Origin: an uncultured Bacteroides sp.
Lineage (GTDB): Bacteria > Bacteroidota > Bacteroidia > Chitinophagales > Chitinophagaceae
DNA: 64,000 nucleotides
Direction: 5' to 3'
Assembly (NCBI GenBank): GCA_902168085.1
Contig: CABHOP010000015.1
Span: forward strand, 1-64,000
In this document: positions 8,128-17,907 of the stretch, piece by piece
How positions within the stretch are numbered: position 1 is the first letter of the stretch
Layout of the letters: every line of letters begins with the position of its first letter
Notes under the pieces: model-generated
What the model was told of the DNA's origin: nothing
The model's input: the letters and a program-made list of their open reading frames with translations, nothing else
The model's database searches: none
Made by a program: the position numbers and the translations under genes

Positions 8128-8364
8128 TTAGATTTTTTGACCTTGAGCGCGCAGTTCATTTACTACAGTCAGCAAACCGTTCTTGTTGATAGTACGGATA
8201 GCATCTGTGCTCAATTTTAATACAACCCAACGGTCTTCTTCAGCAAGGAAGAAACGTTTTGTCTGCAGGTTAGGCAGAAAACGACGTTTTGCTTTCTTGT
8301 TAGAGAATGATATTTTATGACCTGTTATAGGTTTCTTGCCTGTTACCTGACAAACGCGTGCCAT
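8128..8364 (-). CDS. rpmB: 50S ribosomal protein L28
   Basis: 78 residues. The N-terminal MARVCQVTGKKPITGHKISF and the central KRRFLPNLQTKRF are diagnostic of L28. Zinc-ligand cysteines are absent apart from Cys5. It is the first gene of the rpmB-rpmG-DUF4295 operon, with a consensus -7 element close upstream. Confidence 0.97.
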   Translation of the reverse strand: MARVCQVTGKKPITGHKISFSNKKAKRRFLPNLQTKRFFLAEEDRWVVLKLSTDAIRTINKNGLLTVVNELRAQGQKI

Positions 8365-8384
8365 TCTGTTAAAATTTAGGACTG

Positions 8385-8392
8385 CAAAGGTA
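8385..8392 (-). promoter_or_regulatory. Bacteroidota -7 promoter element for rpmB
   Basis: TACCTTTG on the minus strand, a full match to TAnnTTTG, 20 bases before the rpmB ATG. No clear TTTG was seen at the ideal -33 spacing. Confidence 0.55.
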
Positions 8393-8470
8393 GTAAAATT
8401 TCAAAACTAAAAAGCCAAATGCAGAAAAAATATTTTGAAATATATTGTCTGCCGGCCAAACATGCAGCTT

Positions 8471-9211
8471 TTAAGCCATTTCAGGCAGCAAAAGCTGGTC
8501 CAGGCTGCTAATACCGGGTACATTTTCACACACATAACCTTCGCCATATTTTACGCCTATGCGTTTGCCCAGCAGTAAAGAGCGGGCTTCTATAGCATCC
8601 AGAAATCCGCTTTTTGAAATGTATGTTTCTGGTTCTGAGGTGTTTGCATTAGGATTGTGAAATTGGCTGCCATAGCAGTTAATGGCTTCCATTTTGGTCT
8701 CGTGTGTATCCGTTACGTCTACTACCAGTGTAGGCTCCATAAAACGGTCCTGTATCATATGAAACACCCTTTTAGGGCGCCATGCTTCCTGCTCGCGGCC
8801 ATCATATTCAGTCTTAATCATACGCAGGCCCGATAAAAAGCAGGCATCTGCTATCAGTTTACCGGCCCTGCCATGGTCGGGGTGGCGGTCGGCAACGGCA
8901 TTCGCTATTACTATATCGGGCTGATACTTACGCAGATAGGTAATCAGTTTACGTTGGTGGGCTTCATCATTTGCAAAAAAGCCATCGGCCATATGTGCGC
9001 ATTCGCGTACGGCCATGCCCATCACTTTAGCAGCAGCCTGTGCTTCCTGCAGGCGCAGTTCGGCGGTGCCACGGCTGCCCAGTTCGCCGGCAGTAAGGTC
9101 CAGTATGCCTACGGCTTGCCCCATGCGGGCATGTTTTATGAGGGTGCCGGCAGCACTCAGCTCCAGGTCGTCAGGATGTACACCAATAGCAAGGATGTGT
9201 AGTTTTTGCAT
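8471..9211 (-). CDS. bshB1: Bacillithiol biosynthesis deacetylase BshB1
   Basis: 246 residues from the ATG at 9211 (MQKLHILAIG); an in-frame ATG at 9238 adds nine residues without similarity. It removes the acetyl group from GlcNAc-malate in bacillithiol synthesis. PIG-L/LmbE fold zinc motifs are intact: GVHPDDLELSAAG near the start and DRHPDHGRAGKL near residue 110. TAGELGSRGT is the family's typical loop. It implies that the cell makes bacillithiol as its low-molecular-weight thiol. Confidence 0.93.
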   Translation of the reverse strand: MQKLHILAIGVHPDDLELSAAGTLIKHARMGQAVGILDLTAGELGSRGTAELRLQEAQAAAKVMGMAVRECAHMADGFFANDEAHQRKLITYLRKYQPDIVIANAVADRHPDHGRAGKLIADACFLSGLRMIKTEYDGREQEAWRPKRVFHMIQDRFMEPTLVVDVTDTHETKMEAINCYGSQFHNPNANTSEPETYISKSGFLDAIEARSLLLGKRIGVKYGEGYVCENVPGISSLDQLLLPEMA

Positions 9212-9259
9212 AAATACGGCCGCATTTGCGGGATGCAAAAATACTGTATTAATGTGTGA

Positions 9260-9916
9260 TTAATTGCGACGCGCCTGCAACATAAGGGCTTGTTGCCGCT
9301 GATATTTATATTGATAATAGTAATTAGCCTCCAGCTCAGCTACAATGGCTTCCACATCTTTGTCTCTCTCATAAGGGTCATATTCGCGTTTCAGGCTGTT
9401 GCTGAACAGTACCGCTACCGACTGCCATATTACGGCAGAGAAGCCACCTTTCAATTCGCGAATAATGTGATAGCAGTTCTTACCCGTCTGCCTGTTTATA
9501 AGCTTTACCAGTATTTGCCCCTGGGTAATGGTCAGGTTTTCCAGTTCGCCCTTGAAGCGTTTATTCAGTTTGCTCTCTACCGTATTCAGGTATTGGCGGC
9601 GTTTCTTTTTGTCATCGCCTATCTGTTCAAGATTTTTGTCTACATCTTTCAATATCTCGGCGGCGGCTATAGCATAGGGATACACTTTGGTCACATTATA
9701 CTTTAGCCTGTCATATTTGGCACGCTGGCGGGCCAGGTGGCGTGGAAGCCTGCCTGTTTTTTCTACCTCGGGCAGAAATACCATGGCAAATGTATCGACG
9801 CCCACTACGATGCCGCCAAGCATAATGGTATCATTACCGTTCTGTTGTGCCACGGAAACCCCGGGGCGAAACAGGCAGCAGATGATGAATAATATACATG
9901 CAATGCGTAGATACAT
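9260..9916 (-). CDS. DUF4294 family exported protein
   Basis: 218 residues with a signal peptide (about 1-23). The body matches the Bacteroidota DUF4294 family: LPEVEKTGRLP, RLKYNVTKVYPYAIAAAEIL, then the conserved ITQGQILVKLINRQTG and LKGGFSAVIWQSVAVLFSNSLK. The function is unknown; it is probably periplasmic. It lies upstream of bshB1 on the same strand, 48 bases away, so the two may be co-transcribed. Confidence 0.82.
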   Translation of the reverse strand: MYLRIACILFIICCLFRPGVSVAQQNGNDTIMLGGIVVGVDTFAMVFLPEVEKTGRLPRHLARQRAKYDRLKYNVTKVYPYAIAAAEILKDVDKNLEQIGDDKKKRRQYLNTVESKLNKRFKGELENLTITQGQILVKLINRQTGKNCYHIIRELKGGFSAVIWQSVAVLFSNSLKREYDPYERDKDVEAIVAELEANYYYQYKYQRQQALMLQARRN

Positions 9917-10031
9917 AGCCTACTGTAAATTTCTGCTTTTCGGCTGGTATTTTTGTCAGCGTATTCCCTAAATATTTGAAAAAACGGGGATGGATACCTG
10001 TGCAATGGCATCATTTTGCATCGCCATACAG

Positions 10032-10039
10032 TAACTTTG
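10032..10039 (+). promoter_or_regulatory. Bacteroidota -7 promoter element for the small lipoprotein gene
   Basis: TAACTTTG, a full match to TAnnTTTG, lies 18 bases before the ATG at 10058. A TTTG at 10015 is closer than the usual 19-base spacing, so the -33 half is uncertain. Confidence 0.45.
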
Positions 10040-10057
10040 TTCTCGTAAAAAGATACT

Positions 10058-10315
10058 ATGAATAGAATTGCGGTAATACTGGCTTTATTGGCGACCACAG
10101 GAATGGCAGCCTGCAGCACGCAGGAAGGTAAAAAGATGTCTCAGAACGAGATCAATGCCAAAGTAGATTCTATAGTAGGTACACGGATAGAAGAGCTGAA
10201 CAACCAGGCTATGGAAGACCTTGACAGGCGCATGTCGATAGAAGTGAAGGCTAAGGCTGATTCCATTGTTCAGGCATATGAGCAATCGCAGCAACCGGCT
10301 GCTAACCCGCAATAG
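10058..10315 (+). CDS. Small predicted lipoprotein
   Basis: 85 residues. The signal peptide ends in a lipobox-like GMAAC with the lipidated Cys at residue 19. The mature part is strongly helical and charged (NEINAKVDSIVGTRIEELNNQ and later KAKADSIVQAYEQ), likely forming a short coiled coil. No family was recognised. It ends five bases before the DCC oxidoreductase gene, so the two are probably co-transcribed. Confidence 0.75.
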   Translation: MNRIAVILALLATTGMAACSTQEGKKMSQNEINAKVDSIVGTRIEELNNQAMEDLDRRMSIEVKAKADSIVQAYEQSQQPAANPQ

Positions 10316-10320
10316 GTTTT

Positions 10321-10737
10321 ATGTCACTGCCCGGTAAAGATCATTCCATATTGTATTTTGATGGCGTGTGTAACTTGTGCAATGGTGTTGTGCAGCAGGT
10401 TATAAAAAACGACAGGAAACAACAATTCCTGTTTGCTTCTCTGCAGTCGGGTGCCGGTGCCGCGGCGCAGGAAACTATTAAACAACAATACGGCAAAGTG
10501 CCGGATAGTATCATCCTGTATCATAAAGGGAAATATTACATAAAATCGGCTGCGGCATTGAAGACAGCCTGGCTGCTGGGTGGGGCATGGAAACTGCTGG
10601 CCATAGGCTATATTCTGCCCCCGTTTTTTCGTAATATAGTATATGATTGGGTAGCACGTAACCGCTACAGGTGGTTTGGCAGGCAGGATACTTGTATGAT
10701 GCCGACAGAAGAACTGAATGCCCGTTTTTTATCATAA
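10321..10737 (+). CDS. DCC-family thiol-disulfide oxidoreductase (DUF393)
   Basis: 138 residues. It opens with the family signature ILYFDGVCNLCNGVV, which holds a thioredoxin-like CxxC (Cys17, Cys20). FLFASLQSGAG and a C-terminal YRWFGRQDTCMMP segment also match. These proteins are thought to act in thiol-disulfide exchange; the substrate is unknown. It follows the small lipoprotein gene with a five-base gap. Confidence 0.88.
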   Translation: MSLPGKDHSILYFDGVCNLCNGVVQQVIKNDRKQQFLFASLQSGAGAAAQETIKQQYGKVPDSIILYHKGKYYIKSAAALKTAWLLGGAWKLLAIGYILPPFFRNIVYDWVARNRYRWFGRQDTCMMPTEELNARFLS

Positions 10738-10781
10738 ACGTTTTAACCCTGCATTAGCAGTAGTGCAGTTAATTTTATTGT

Positions 10782-12236
10782 ATGCGCAATCTTGTATTGG
10801 TAGTTATATTGATGATGGGGCTGTGCTCTTTGCAGAAAGGGTATGGACAGGAAGTCATTTATTCTCAGTATGAAAAGTTTGACATCCGCAATGGCGACTA
10901 TTCTGTAGCCGGCAAGGTGGGCGATTTATTATATGTATATCGCGGCGGCAGCGATGGTTATTACCTGGATGCCTATAATAACAATATGGAAAGGGTAGCC
11001 ACCGTAGTGCTCGATTTCATACAGGGGCGTGTGTATGAAACCAAGTTCTATACATATACCGACCATATGATATTGCTATACCAGGTGCTGGATGGTGCCC
11101 GGCTTACACAATATGCCGTATTGCTGGATGATAAGGCAAAACTGGTAAAACGCCCGATAGCACTGGATAACACAAAGATTGGGTTGTTTGGCGGCAGCAA
11201 AAAGACATTTAACTATGCTATATCCGACGATAAGAAAAAACTGGTAGTATATGGTGTGTATGGTGGTGGCCGAAACCTGGAGGCAAAATTCCTATGGATG
11301 GACGACCAGTTGAACATCACCGGCAGAAATACGGCATCTTATACTGCGGAGAATGATGTGGAATATGGTGAGGGCCTGCTCTATAATGATGGCACGTTGT
11401 ATCTACCTGCATATACGCCTGTAGGCAGCCGAAATTATGCTGACCAATTGTGGCTGCTGATGCTAAAGCAGGATATGCGCAAGTTTACACCTGTAGAAGT
11501 GGCGCTGAATGAGCAATATGCTGCCGGCACCTATATGAAACTGGATGCCGATAAAGAAAGGATATATGTAGGTGGCTTTTATTCCGATAAAAAGAATGGC
11601 AATTACGAAGGGGTACTGTACACATATTATGATATTAAAACAGGCAGCTTCCAGCCAACAAGACTGATGCCGTTTGATGACCGCATGCGCAATGCCACCG
11701 GCGGCAGCAGCAAGAAACGTGCATTTAACGACCACCAGGTAAGGCAATTGATAGTTAAAAACGATGGCGGTTTCCTGCTGATAAGCGAAGACTATTTTGT
11801 AACCACCCGCAATAGCTATTCACCCGGCTTTGGTTACTATTCATTCTATTATCCTACCATGGGTGCTACCGTCCGCGAATATCATTACAACGATATTATG
11901 GTGCTTTCCTACAACCCAAGCGGGCAAATGGAATGGGATACCTTTATACGTAAAGACCAGTATTCGCAGGAAGATGGAGGTATGTTCTCTTCCTATGCAT
12001 TGATAAATACAGGTGGCGCTATCGGTTTTTTATTCAATGATTTTAATACATCCCGTTCGCGGGTGCAACTGGCAACGATGGATGCCAGCGGAAGAACTGA
12101 TATTCATTCGTTAGCGCCGGGCGATGGTCAGGATGCCGACTGGTTGCCACGCTCTGCCAAACAGATAGCAGCACGTGAAATAATTGTGCCTTGTTTACGT
12201 AAAAGGCAAATCTGCTTTGCCAAAATTGTATTTTAG
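10782..12236 (+). CDS. Exported protein of unknown function
   Basis: 484 residues with a signal peptide (about 1-22, ending GYGQ). The mature part is rich in aromatic and Gly residues, with recurring beta-strand blocks such as LLYVYRGGSDGYYLDAYNNN, KKLVVYGVYGGG and ERIYVGGFYSDKKNG. These suggest a beta-propeller-like architecture. No enzymatic motif or sorting domain was found. The C-terminus (about 465-484) turns basic and Cys-containing, which is unlike the rest and could reflect a late frameshift, but no downstream continuation was identified. Confidence 0.65.
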   Translation: MRNLVLVVILMMGLCSLQKGYGQEVIYSQYEKFDIRNGDYSVAGKVGDLLYVYRGGSDGYYLDAYNNNMERVATVVLDFIQGRVYETKFYTYTDHMILLYQVLDGARLTQYAVLLDDKAKLVKRPIALDNTKIGLFGGSKKTFNYAISDDKKKLVVYGVYGGGRNLEAKFLWMDDQLNITGRNTASYTAENDVEYGEGLLYNDGTLYLPAYTPVGSRNYADQLWLLMLKQDMRKFTPVEVALNEQYAAGTYMKLDADKERIYVGGFYSDKKNGNYEGVLYTYYDIKTGSFQPTRLMPFDDRMRNATGGSSKKRAFNDHQVRQLIVKNDGGFLLISEDYFVTTRNSYSPGFGYYSFYYPTMGATVREYHYNDIMVLSYNPSGQMEWDTFIRKDQYSQEDGGMFSSYALINTGGAIGFLFNDFNTSRSRVQLATMDASGRTDIHSLAPGDGQDADWLPRSAKQIAAREIIVPCLRKRQICFAKIVF

Positions 12237-12256
12237 CCGCAAATTAGCTTTACTGA

Positions 12257-13240
12257 GTGCTGCACCTCGTTCGGAATAACAGTCCATATACCGTTATAAT
12301 ACTATTTATAGTTACACTGCTGGTAAAACTGCAGGCATTGAGCCACCCGGCGTTGCCAGTGGTGCAGGAGCATCATGTACTGTTTAGCGCAGTAGTAGGC
12401 TTTTTCAATTTCTTTTTTCGCAATAGTGCTTTCGCATTTACCATGCTGGCAGCTATTATGCTATATGGACAGGCTATTTATCTCAATGCCGTATCGGTAA
12501 AACACAGGCTGCAGGCGAAGCCCACGTATGTGGTAGCATTTCTGTATATCCTTCTTACATCTTTATACCCACCCTTTAGCAGCTTTAGCGAAACCTTGCT
12601 GGTAAACTGGTGCCTGATAGCCGGCATTGATATGTTGCTGGGTTTTCACCAGGCCGCGCAGCCACGCAAGCATATATTCAATACAGGCTTTGTGCTGAGC
12701 ATAGCAGGCATCCTGCACTTTCAGGCAGTGGCCTATTTGCTGTTGCTATTTGTCGTATTGCTGATGTTGCGCACATTCAATGTAGGAGAATGGATAGTGG
12801 GTATAGTGGGATACCTTACCCCTTTTTATTTATATACAGCCATCCTTTTCCTGGTAGATAAATTGCCAACGTTGAAGTTGTGGCCCGAAATAGGAATGTC
12901 ATTGCCGCGTAATATTTCCAATCCCCTCTACCTGATAGGAACGGTAGTAGGTGTTGTTATCCTCTTCTTTTCAGGGATATATATGTTGCAGGGTTACATG
13001 CCCAAGGCCAGCGTATATATGCGGCGGATGTGGAGTTCCATTGCTGCCTTCCTGTTTATGTCTATAGCGGTGGCTATAGGCACAGATATATCGGAAACCA
13101 GTATATGGCTGGTGGCTATGCCAGCATTGAGCCTTATTATAGCCCCGGCATTAAGCGTGGAAAAAACTAAATGGTTTAGTAATTTTGCGTTTTATTTTTC
13201 GCTGTTGCTTGTGCTCTTTTGCCAGCTGGCTATTAAATAA
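12257..13240 (+). CDS. Multi-pass membrane protein, DUF6427-like
   Basis: 327 residues starting at a GTG codon, as no ATG is available in frame near the start. About nine to ten membrane helices are visible across the whole length, for example TVIILFIVTLLVKL, AYLLLLFVVLLML and FYFSLLLVLFCQLAI. The pattern resembles the Bacteroidota DUF6427 family of inner-membrane proteins of unknown function. It ends 20 bases before purQ, so the two may be co-transcribed. Confidence 0.7.
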   Translation: MLHLVRNNSPYTVIILFIVTLLVKLQALSHPALPVVQEHHVLFSAVVGFFNFFFRNSAFAFTMLAAIMLYGQAIYLNAVSVKHRLQAKPTYVVAFLYILLTSLYPPFSSFSETLLVNWCLIAGIDMLLGFHQAAQPRKHIFNTGFVLSIAGILHFQAVAYLLLLFVVLLMLRTFNVGEWIVGIVGYLTPFYLYTAILFLVDKLPTLKLWPEIGMSLPRNISNPLYLIGTVVGVVILFFSGIYMLQGYMPKASVYMRRMWSSIAAFLFMSIAVAIGTDISETSIWLVAMPALSLIIAPALSVEKTKWFSNFAFYFSLLLVLFCQLAIK

Positions 13241-13260
13241 CAAACTGCTTAATCTATATA

Positions 13261-13953
13261 ATGAAATTCGGAATTATAGTTTTCCCGGGCTCCAACTGCG
13301 ACAGGGATATGATGCATGCCCTGAAAGATGACCTGCAACAGGAAGTAGTAATGCTATGGCACAAAGACCGCGACCTGAGCATGTTTACCAAAGACGACTG
13401 CATCGTACTGCCCGGTGGCTTCTCTTATGGCGACTACCTGCGCTGTGGTGCGCTGGCGCGTTTTAGCCCTATTATGGAGCAAGTAGTGAATTTTGCCAAT
13501 AATGGCGGTAAGGTACTGGGTGTTTGTAATGGCTTCCAGATACTGTGCGAATCGGGCCTGTTGCCCGGCGCGCTGCTGCTGAACGACCATCAGAAGTTTA
13601 CCTGCAAGAATGTTTTTATCAAATCTGAAGGCGATAAAAATTTTGTAGGTAAGAATGTAGGTGACAAGATATTGAAGATACCCGTAGCACATGGCGAAGG
13701 CCGCTACCAGGCCGATGCCGCTACGCTGGAAAAGCTGGCTGCTAACAACCAGGTGGTATTCCGTTATTGTGATGAACAAGGGCAAGTGCATATAGATTCA
13801 AACCCTAACGGTGCTACTAATAATATAGCAGGTATCTGTAACGAAGGCCGCAATGTATTTGGTATGATGCCGCACCCCGAACGTGCCTGCAGCGATGCAT
13901 TGCACAACATAGACGGCAGGGTTATACTGGAGGCTTTCAGCAGGATGAACTAA
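13261..13953 (+). CDS. purQ: Phosphoribosylformylglycinamidine synthase subunit I
   Basis: 230 residues. The glutaminase subunit supplies ammonia for the FGAR to FGAM step of purine synthesis and works with PurL and PurS. The class I glutamine amidotransferase triad is visible: nucleophile Cys89 in GVCNGFQIL, and the His/Glu pair in MMPHPERA near residue 206. FPGSNCDRD and LPGGFSYGDYLRCG are PurQ signatures. The length is that of the stand-alone small form. A terminator follows. Confidence 0.96.
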   Translation: MKFGIIVFPGSNCDRDMMHALKDDLQQEVVMLWHKDRDLSMFTKDDCIVLPGGFSYGDYLRCGALARFSPIMEQVVNFANNGGKVLGVCNGFQILCESGLLPGALLLNDHQKFTCKNVFIKSEGDKNFVGKNVGDKILKIPVAHGEGRYQADAATLEKLAANNQVVFRYCDEQGQVHIDSNPNGATNNIAGICNEGRNVFGMMPHPERACSDALHNIDGRVILEAFSRMN

Positions 13954-13971
13954 ACTTTAAAGTTTTCATAA

Positions 13972-13994
13972 AACGTTGGGTATTACCCAACGTT
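13972..13994 (+). terminator. Terminator after purQ
   Basis: Stem AACGTTGGG / CCCAACGTT with a 5-base loop, followed by ATTTTT. It lies 18 bases beyond the purQ stop. Confidence 0.85.
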
Positions 13995-14037
13995 ATTTTT
14001 CCGGAATCATTTCTTATTACAAAGAAAGTACCATAAC

Positions 14038-16143
14038 ATGATAAGAATAGCAAGGCCATTAGCGCTGCTGGTTTTAACCTTCCTTATATCATTGGGCCTG
14101 AAGGCGCAAGTGATACAAGACCCTACCGTTTGGAAGTTTGAAGCGAAGAAGAAAGATGGTAATAAATACGAACTGATCTTCGATGTAGAGATAAAGGATG
14201 GCTGGCATATCTATTCATTAGAGCCGGGTGGTGATGGTACGCTTCTTCCTCCTGAATTTGAGTTTACAAAAAATCCTAACTATAAACTGTCGGGGAAGCT
14301 TTTTGAACGAGGCAAGAAAATAGATGAAGTAATAGAAGAAGTTGGTACAGTTCACTACTATAAGAAGGTGGAGTTTATACAAACGGTAACCGTAGATACC
14401 AATGGTAAAATAACCGGTAAGTATATGTACCAGGTTTGTAACGACCAAACCTGCCTGCCGCCTAAAACAAAATCATTCACATTTACCATCAATGACCCCT
14501 CCCTGCCGAACGCTGCTACCGGTACTGCAGTAGCAGCAGATAGTTCAACTGTAGATACGGTAAAAAAAAACACCATAGTAGCCCCGGCGGCAACTGATAA
14601 TAACGATCCGCAACAAAACACAACAACCAGCGAAACAAAAGAGGAACAGAAATCATTGCTATGGTTGTTTTTCGCAGCGCTTACAGGTGGTATACTGGCG
14701 GTGCTTACACCTTGCGTATATTCTATGATACCTATTACGGTAAGCTTCTTTACCAAAAGAAGTAAGACCCGTGCAGAAGGTATTCGCAATGCCATCTATT
14801 ATTCACTTTCCATCATCATCATCTTCACCGTATTGGGTGTATTGATATCTGTACTGTTTGGTGCCAATGCGCTGAACAACCTTTCCACCAACTGGATCGC
14901 TAACCTGTTTTTCTTTGCCGTGTTTGTGATATTCGGTATCTCCTTCCTCGGTGCATTTGAAATAGCACTGCCTTCTTCATGGACCAGTAAGACAGATGCA
15001 AAAGCGGGCGTTAGCAGCTTTGGTGGTATCTTCTTCATGGCCCTGACACTGGTTATCGTGTCTTTTTCATGTACAGGTCCTATTGTGGGGCCGTTGCTGG
15101 TATTGACGAGTAAAGGCGGTATTGTGGGCCCTACCATCGGCATGATGGGCTTCTCTATTGGCCTGGCACTTCCATTTGCACTCTTTGCCGTATTCCCCGG
15201 CATGCTGAATAAAATAGCCTCTTCAGGTGGCTGGTTGAACCAGATAAAAGTGACGCTTGGTTTCATAGAGCTGATGCTGGCGCTGAAGTTCCTCTCTAAT
15301 GCAGACCTGGCACAAGGCTGGCGGCTGCTGGATAGGGAGATATTCATAGCTATATGGATAGTGCTGGCGGTATTGCTGGGCTTCTACCTGTTGGGCAAGC
15401 TGAAACTGTCTCACGATGATGCTCCTGCTAAAAATATCTATGGGCAGGAATATGTGGGCCTGTTCAAATTGTTCTTGGCCATTACCTGTTTCTCATTTGC
15501 CGTATACCTGCTGCCGGGTATGTGGGGTGCACCGCTGAATGGTATGAGCCAGTTTGTACCGCCAATGGGTACACAAGACTTTGTACTGACAGAAGGTGGT
15601 AGTGGCGGCAATGCGCATGCATCAAGCAACAACGGTGTAGCACCTGTGAAGTATGTAGAAGAAATGAAGATATATGAACCACCTGTGGTGAAGAACATGG
15701 GCTTGGTTACATATTTTGAATATGAAGAAGCTTTAGCAGCAGCCAAGATATTGAAGAAGCCAATCATGCTCGACTTTACGGGCATCAACTGTGTGAACTG
15801 CCGCAAGATGGAAGCCCAGGTATGGTCGAAACCGGAAGTGGCTAAACGCCTGAAAGAAGACTTCATCGTAGCATCACTATACTGCGATTATGATAAAACG
15901 GAACTACCCAAAGACCAACAGTACTATTCTAAAATACTGGGTGCGCAGGTAGTAACTGTAGGTGATAGAAATGAAGATATACAGGCATCACAGTTTGGTG
16001 CAAATGCACAGCCGTTCTATTTCTACATAGATGAGAATGGCAATAAACTGGCAGAGGGTGGTTATGGTTACGACCCCGATGTGCAGAAGTTTGTAGACCA
16101 TCTGGACAAAGTGAAAGCGAAGTATAAAGAAAGCCATCCGTAA
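14038..16143 (+). CDS. dsbD: Thiol:disulfide interchange protein, DsbD family
   Basis: 701 residues. A signal peptide (about 1-24) precedes an N-terminal beta-sandwich domain (about 25-160, with KDGWHIYSLEPGGDG and CNDQTCLPPKTKSF) that accepts reductant in the periplasm. A low-complexity linker leads to the eight-helix DsbD membrane domain (about 205-490). That domain's two key cysteines lie in LTPCVYSM and SFSCTGPIVG. A C-terminal thioredoxin-like domain carries CVNC (Cys585, Cys588). It carries electrons from cytoplasmic thioredoxin to periplasmic thiols, for example for cytochrome c maturation. The gene stands alone. Confidence 0.92.
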   Translation: MIRIARPLALLVLTFLISLGLKAQVIQDPTVWKFEAKKKDGNKYELIFDVEIKDGWHIYSLEPGGDGTLLPPEFEFTKNPNYKLSGKLFERGKKIDEVIEEVGTVHYYKKVEFIQTVTVDTNGKITGKYMYQVCNDQTCLPPKTKSFTFTINDPSLPNAATGTAVAADSSTVDTVKKNTIVAPAATDNNDPQQNTTTSETKEEQKSLLWLFFAALTGGILAVLTPCVYSMIPITVSFFTKRSKTRAEGIRNAIYYSLSIIIIFTVLGVLISVLFGANALNNLSTNWIANLFFFAVFVIFGISFLGAFEIALPSSWTSKTDAKAGVSSFGGIFFMALTLVIVSFSCTGPIVGPLLVLTSKGGIVGPTIGMMGFSIGLALPFALFAVFPGMLNKIASSGGWLNQIKVTLGFIELMLALKFLSNADLAQGWRLLDREIFIAIWIVLAVLLGFYLLGKLKLSHDDAPAKNIYGQEYVGLFKLFLAITCFSFAVYLLPGMWGAPLNGMSQFVPPMGTQDFVLTEGGSGGNAHASSNNGVAPVKYVEEMKIYEPPVVKNMGLVTYFEYEEALAAAKILKKPIMLDFTGINCVNCRKMEAQVWSKPEVAKRLKEDFIVASLYCDYDKTELPKDQQYYSKILGAQVVTVGDRNEDIQASQFGANAQPFYFYIDENGNKLAEGGYGYDPDVQKFVDHLDKVKAKYKESHP

Positions 16144-16200
16144 TATTTAAGAAGAGGCTATTGCCTCTTCTTTGCTTTTAGGATAAAAACCTAACGCAAT

Positions 16201-17772
16201 ATGATAAAGAACATCAGCATTGCAGTATTGCCGGCAGAAGCCGCTAGCGACCGCAGCATCAGGCGTTACATAGTTGACGAAACAGGTGTAAAAGCCAGTC
16301 GCATTACCGGCTATCATATCCAGAAGAAATCGATAGATGCACGTGGCAGGCAGCCGCGTGTGATACTGCAGCTACAGGTATTCATTGATGAGAAGGTACA
16401 GGAACAACCAGCCTTCGACCCCGAGCTGCAGAATGTAAGCAATAAGACACCACTACTGATAGTAGGCGCAGGCCCTGCGGGCTTGTTTGCTGCTATCCGT
16501 GCCATAGTACTTGGTTACAAACCCATAGTGCTGGAGCGTGGTAAAGATGTGCGTAGCCGCCGCCGTGACCTGGCTGCTATGAATAAAGAAGGTGTGGTAA
16601 ACCCGGAATCGAACTATTGCTTTGGAGAGGGTGGGGCAGGCACTTATAGCGATGGTAAGTTGTATACACGTAGCACCAAGCGTGGCAATGTGCAGCGCAT
16701 CCTGCAACTGTTCCATCACTTTGGTGCAGAAGATAATATTCTTTACGAGGCGCACCCGCATATAGGCACCAATAAGCTACCGCATATCATTACTGCCATG
16801 CGCGAGCAGATAATTGAATGTGGCGGCGAAGTGCTGTTTGATAAAAAAGTAACGGACATATTGCTGAAAGACGGCGCAGTAAAGGGCGTGAAAACGGCCG
16901 ATGGCGATATGCATAATAGTGACGTCGTAATTCTTGCCACCGGCCACTCTGCCCGCGATATATTTACCCTGCTGCACGATAAAGGGATAGAGATAGAAGC
17001 CAAACCTTTTGCATTAGGTGTGCGTATAGAGCACCCGCAGGTATTGGTAGACCAGGCGCAGTATCACTGTATTGTTCGCGATGAGCATCTGCCACCTGCC
17101 AGCTATAGCGTGGTAGCGCAAGAGTTTGGCCGTGGTGTATTTTCCTTCTGTATGTGCCCCGGTGGTATCATAGCACCCGCAGCTACTGACCATGGCGAGG
17201 TGGTAGTAAATGGCTGGTCGCCATCGAAGCGTAATAACCCATATGCCAACTCAGGCACCGTAGTAGCAGTAAATGAGCGCGACTATGCCAAGTATGGCTT
17301 TGCCGGCCCGCTGGCAGGTATGCATTACCAACAAATGGTAGAGCGGAAGGCATTTGAAGTAGGTGGCGGCAAGCTGGTAGCACCGGCACAACGCATGGTC
17401 GATTTTACGTCCAATAAAATATCATCCACCTTGCCCGATTGTTCTTACCTGCCGGGCATACACAGTGCAGCTATAAAAGATGTACTGCCCAAAGATGTGA
17501 ATGATGCACTAAGAGCTGCCATGGCCGACTTTGGTAAAAAGATGAAAGGCTATTATACCAACGAAGCCGTACTGGTAGCTACAGAATCGCGTACCAGCTC
17601 ACCCGTGCGCATACCGAGAGATAAAGAGACACTGCAGCATACACAAATAAAAGGGCTGTACCCGTGCGCAGAGGGCGCAGGCTATGCAGGCGGTATCGTA
17701 AGTGCGGCTATAGATGGGGAGCGCTGCATGGAGGCAGGTGTCGATTGGCTGAAAAGGAATAGAAATAATTAA
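16201..17772 (+). CDS. FAD-dependent oxidoreductase (COG2509-type)
   Basis: 523 residues. A short N-terminal domain (1-85) of the kind found in these flavoproteins precedes the dinucleotide-binding motif LLIVGAGPAGLFAA at about 90-103. ESNYCFGEGGAGTYSDGKLYTR, VILATGHSARDIF and a C-terminal GAGYAGGIVSAAIDGERC complete the FAD-binding fold. Homologues are annotated as uncharacterised FAD-dependent dehydrogenases; the substrate is unknown. Length is typical. It lies 57 bases after dsbD, separated by a short AAGAGGC/GCCTCTT hairpin at about 16150-16171. Confidence 0.88.
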   Translation: MIKNISIAVLPAEAASDRSIRRYIVDETGVKASRITGYHIQKKSIDARGRQPRVILQLQVFIDEKVQEQPAFDPELQNVSNKTPLLIVGAGPAGLFAAIRAIVLGYKPIVLERGKDVRSRRRDLAAMNKEGVVNPESNYCFGEGGAGTYSDGKLYTRSTKRGNVQRILQLFHHFGAEDNILYEAHPHIGTNKLPHIITAMREQIIECGGEVLFDKKVTDILLKDGAVKGVKTADGDMHNSDVVILATGHSARDIFTLLHDKGIEIEAKPFALGVRIEHPQVLVDQAQYHCIVRDEHLPPASYSVVAQEFGRGVFSFCMCPGGIIAPAATDHGEVVVNGWSPSKRNNPYANSGTVVAVNERDYAKYGFAGPLAGMHYQQMVERKAFEVGGGKLVAPAQRMVDFTSNKISSTLPDCSYLPGIHSAAIKDVLPKDVNDALRAAMADFGKKMKGYYTNEAVLVATESRTSSPVRIPRDKETLQHTQIKGLYPCAEGAGYAGGIVSAAIDGERCMEAGVDWLKRNRNN

Positions 17773-17907
17773 CCTAAGGCAACCTTAACATACTCAATTT
17801 GTTAGTCGTTCCATTGCAGCGCAGGCATACACAGATTTTATTTATATATAGGGCTATTAATAGGAATAAATATTTTAGATATTTGTTGTAACTCAAAAAC
17901 CAGGTAT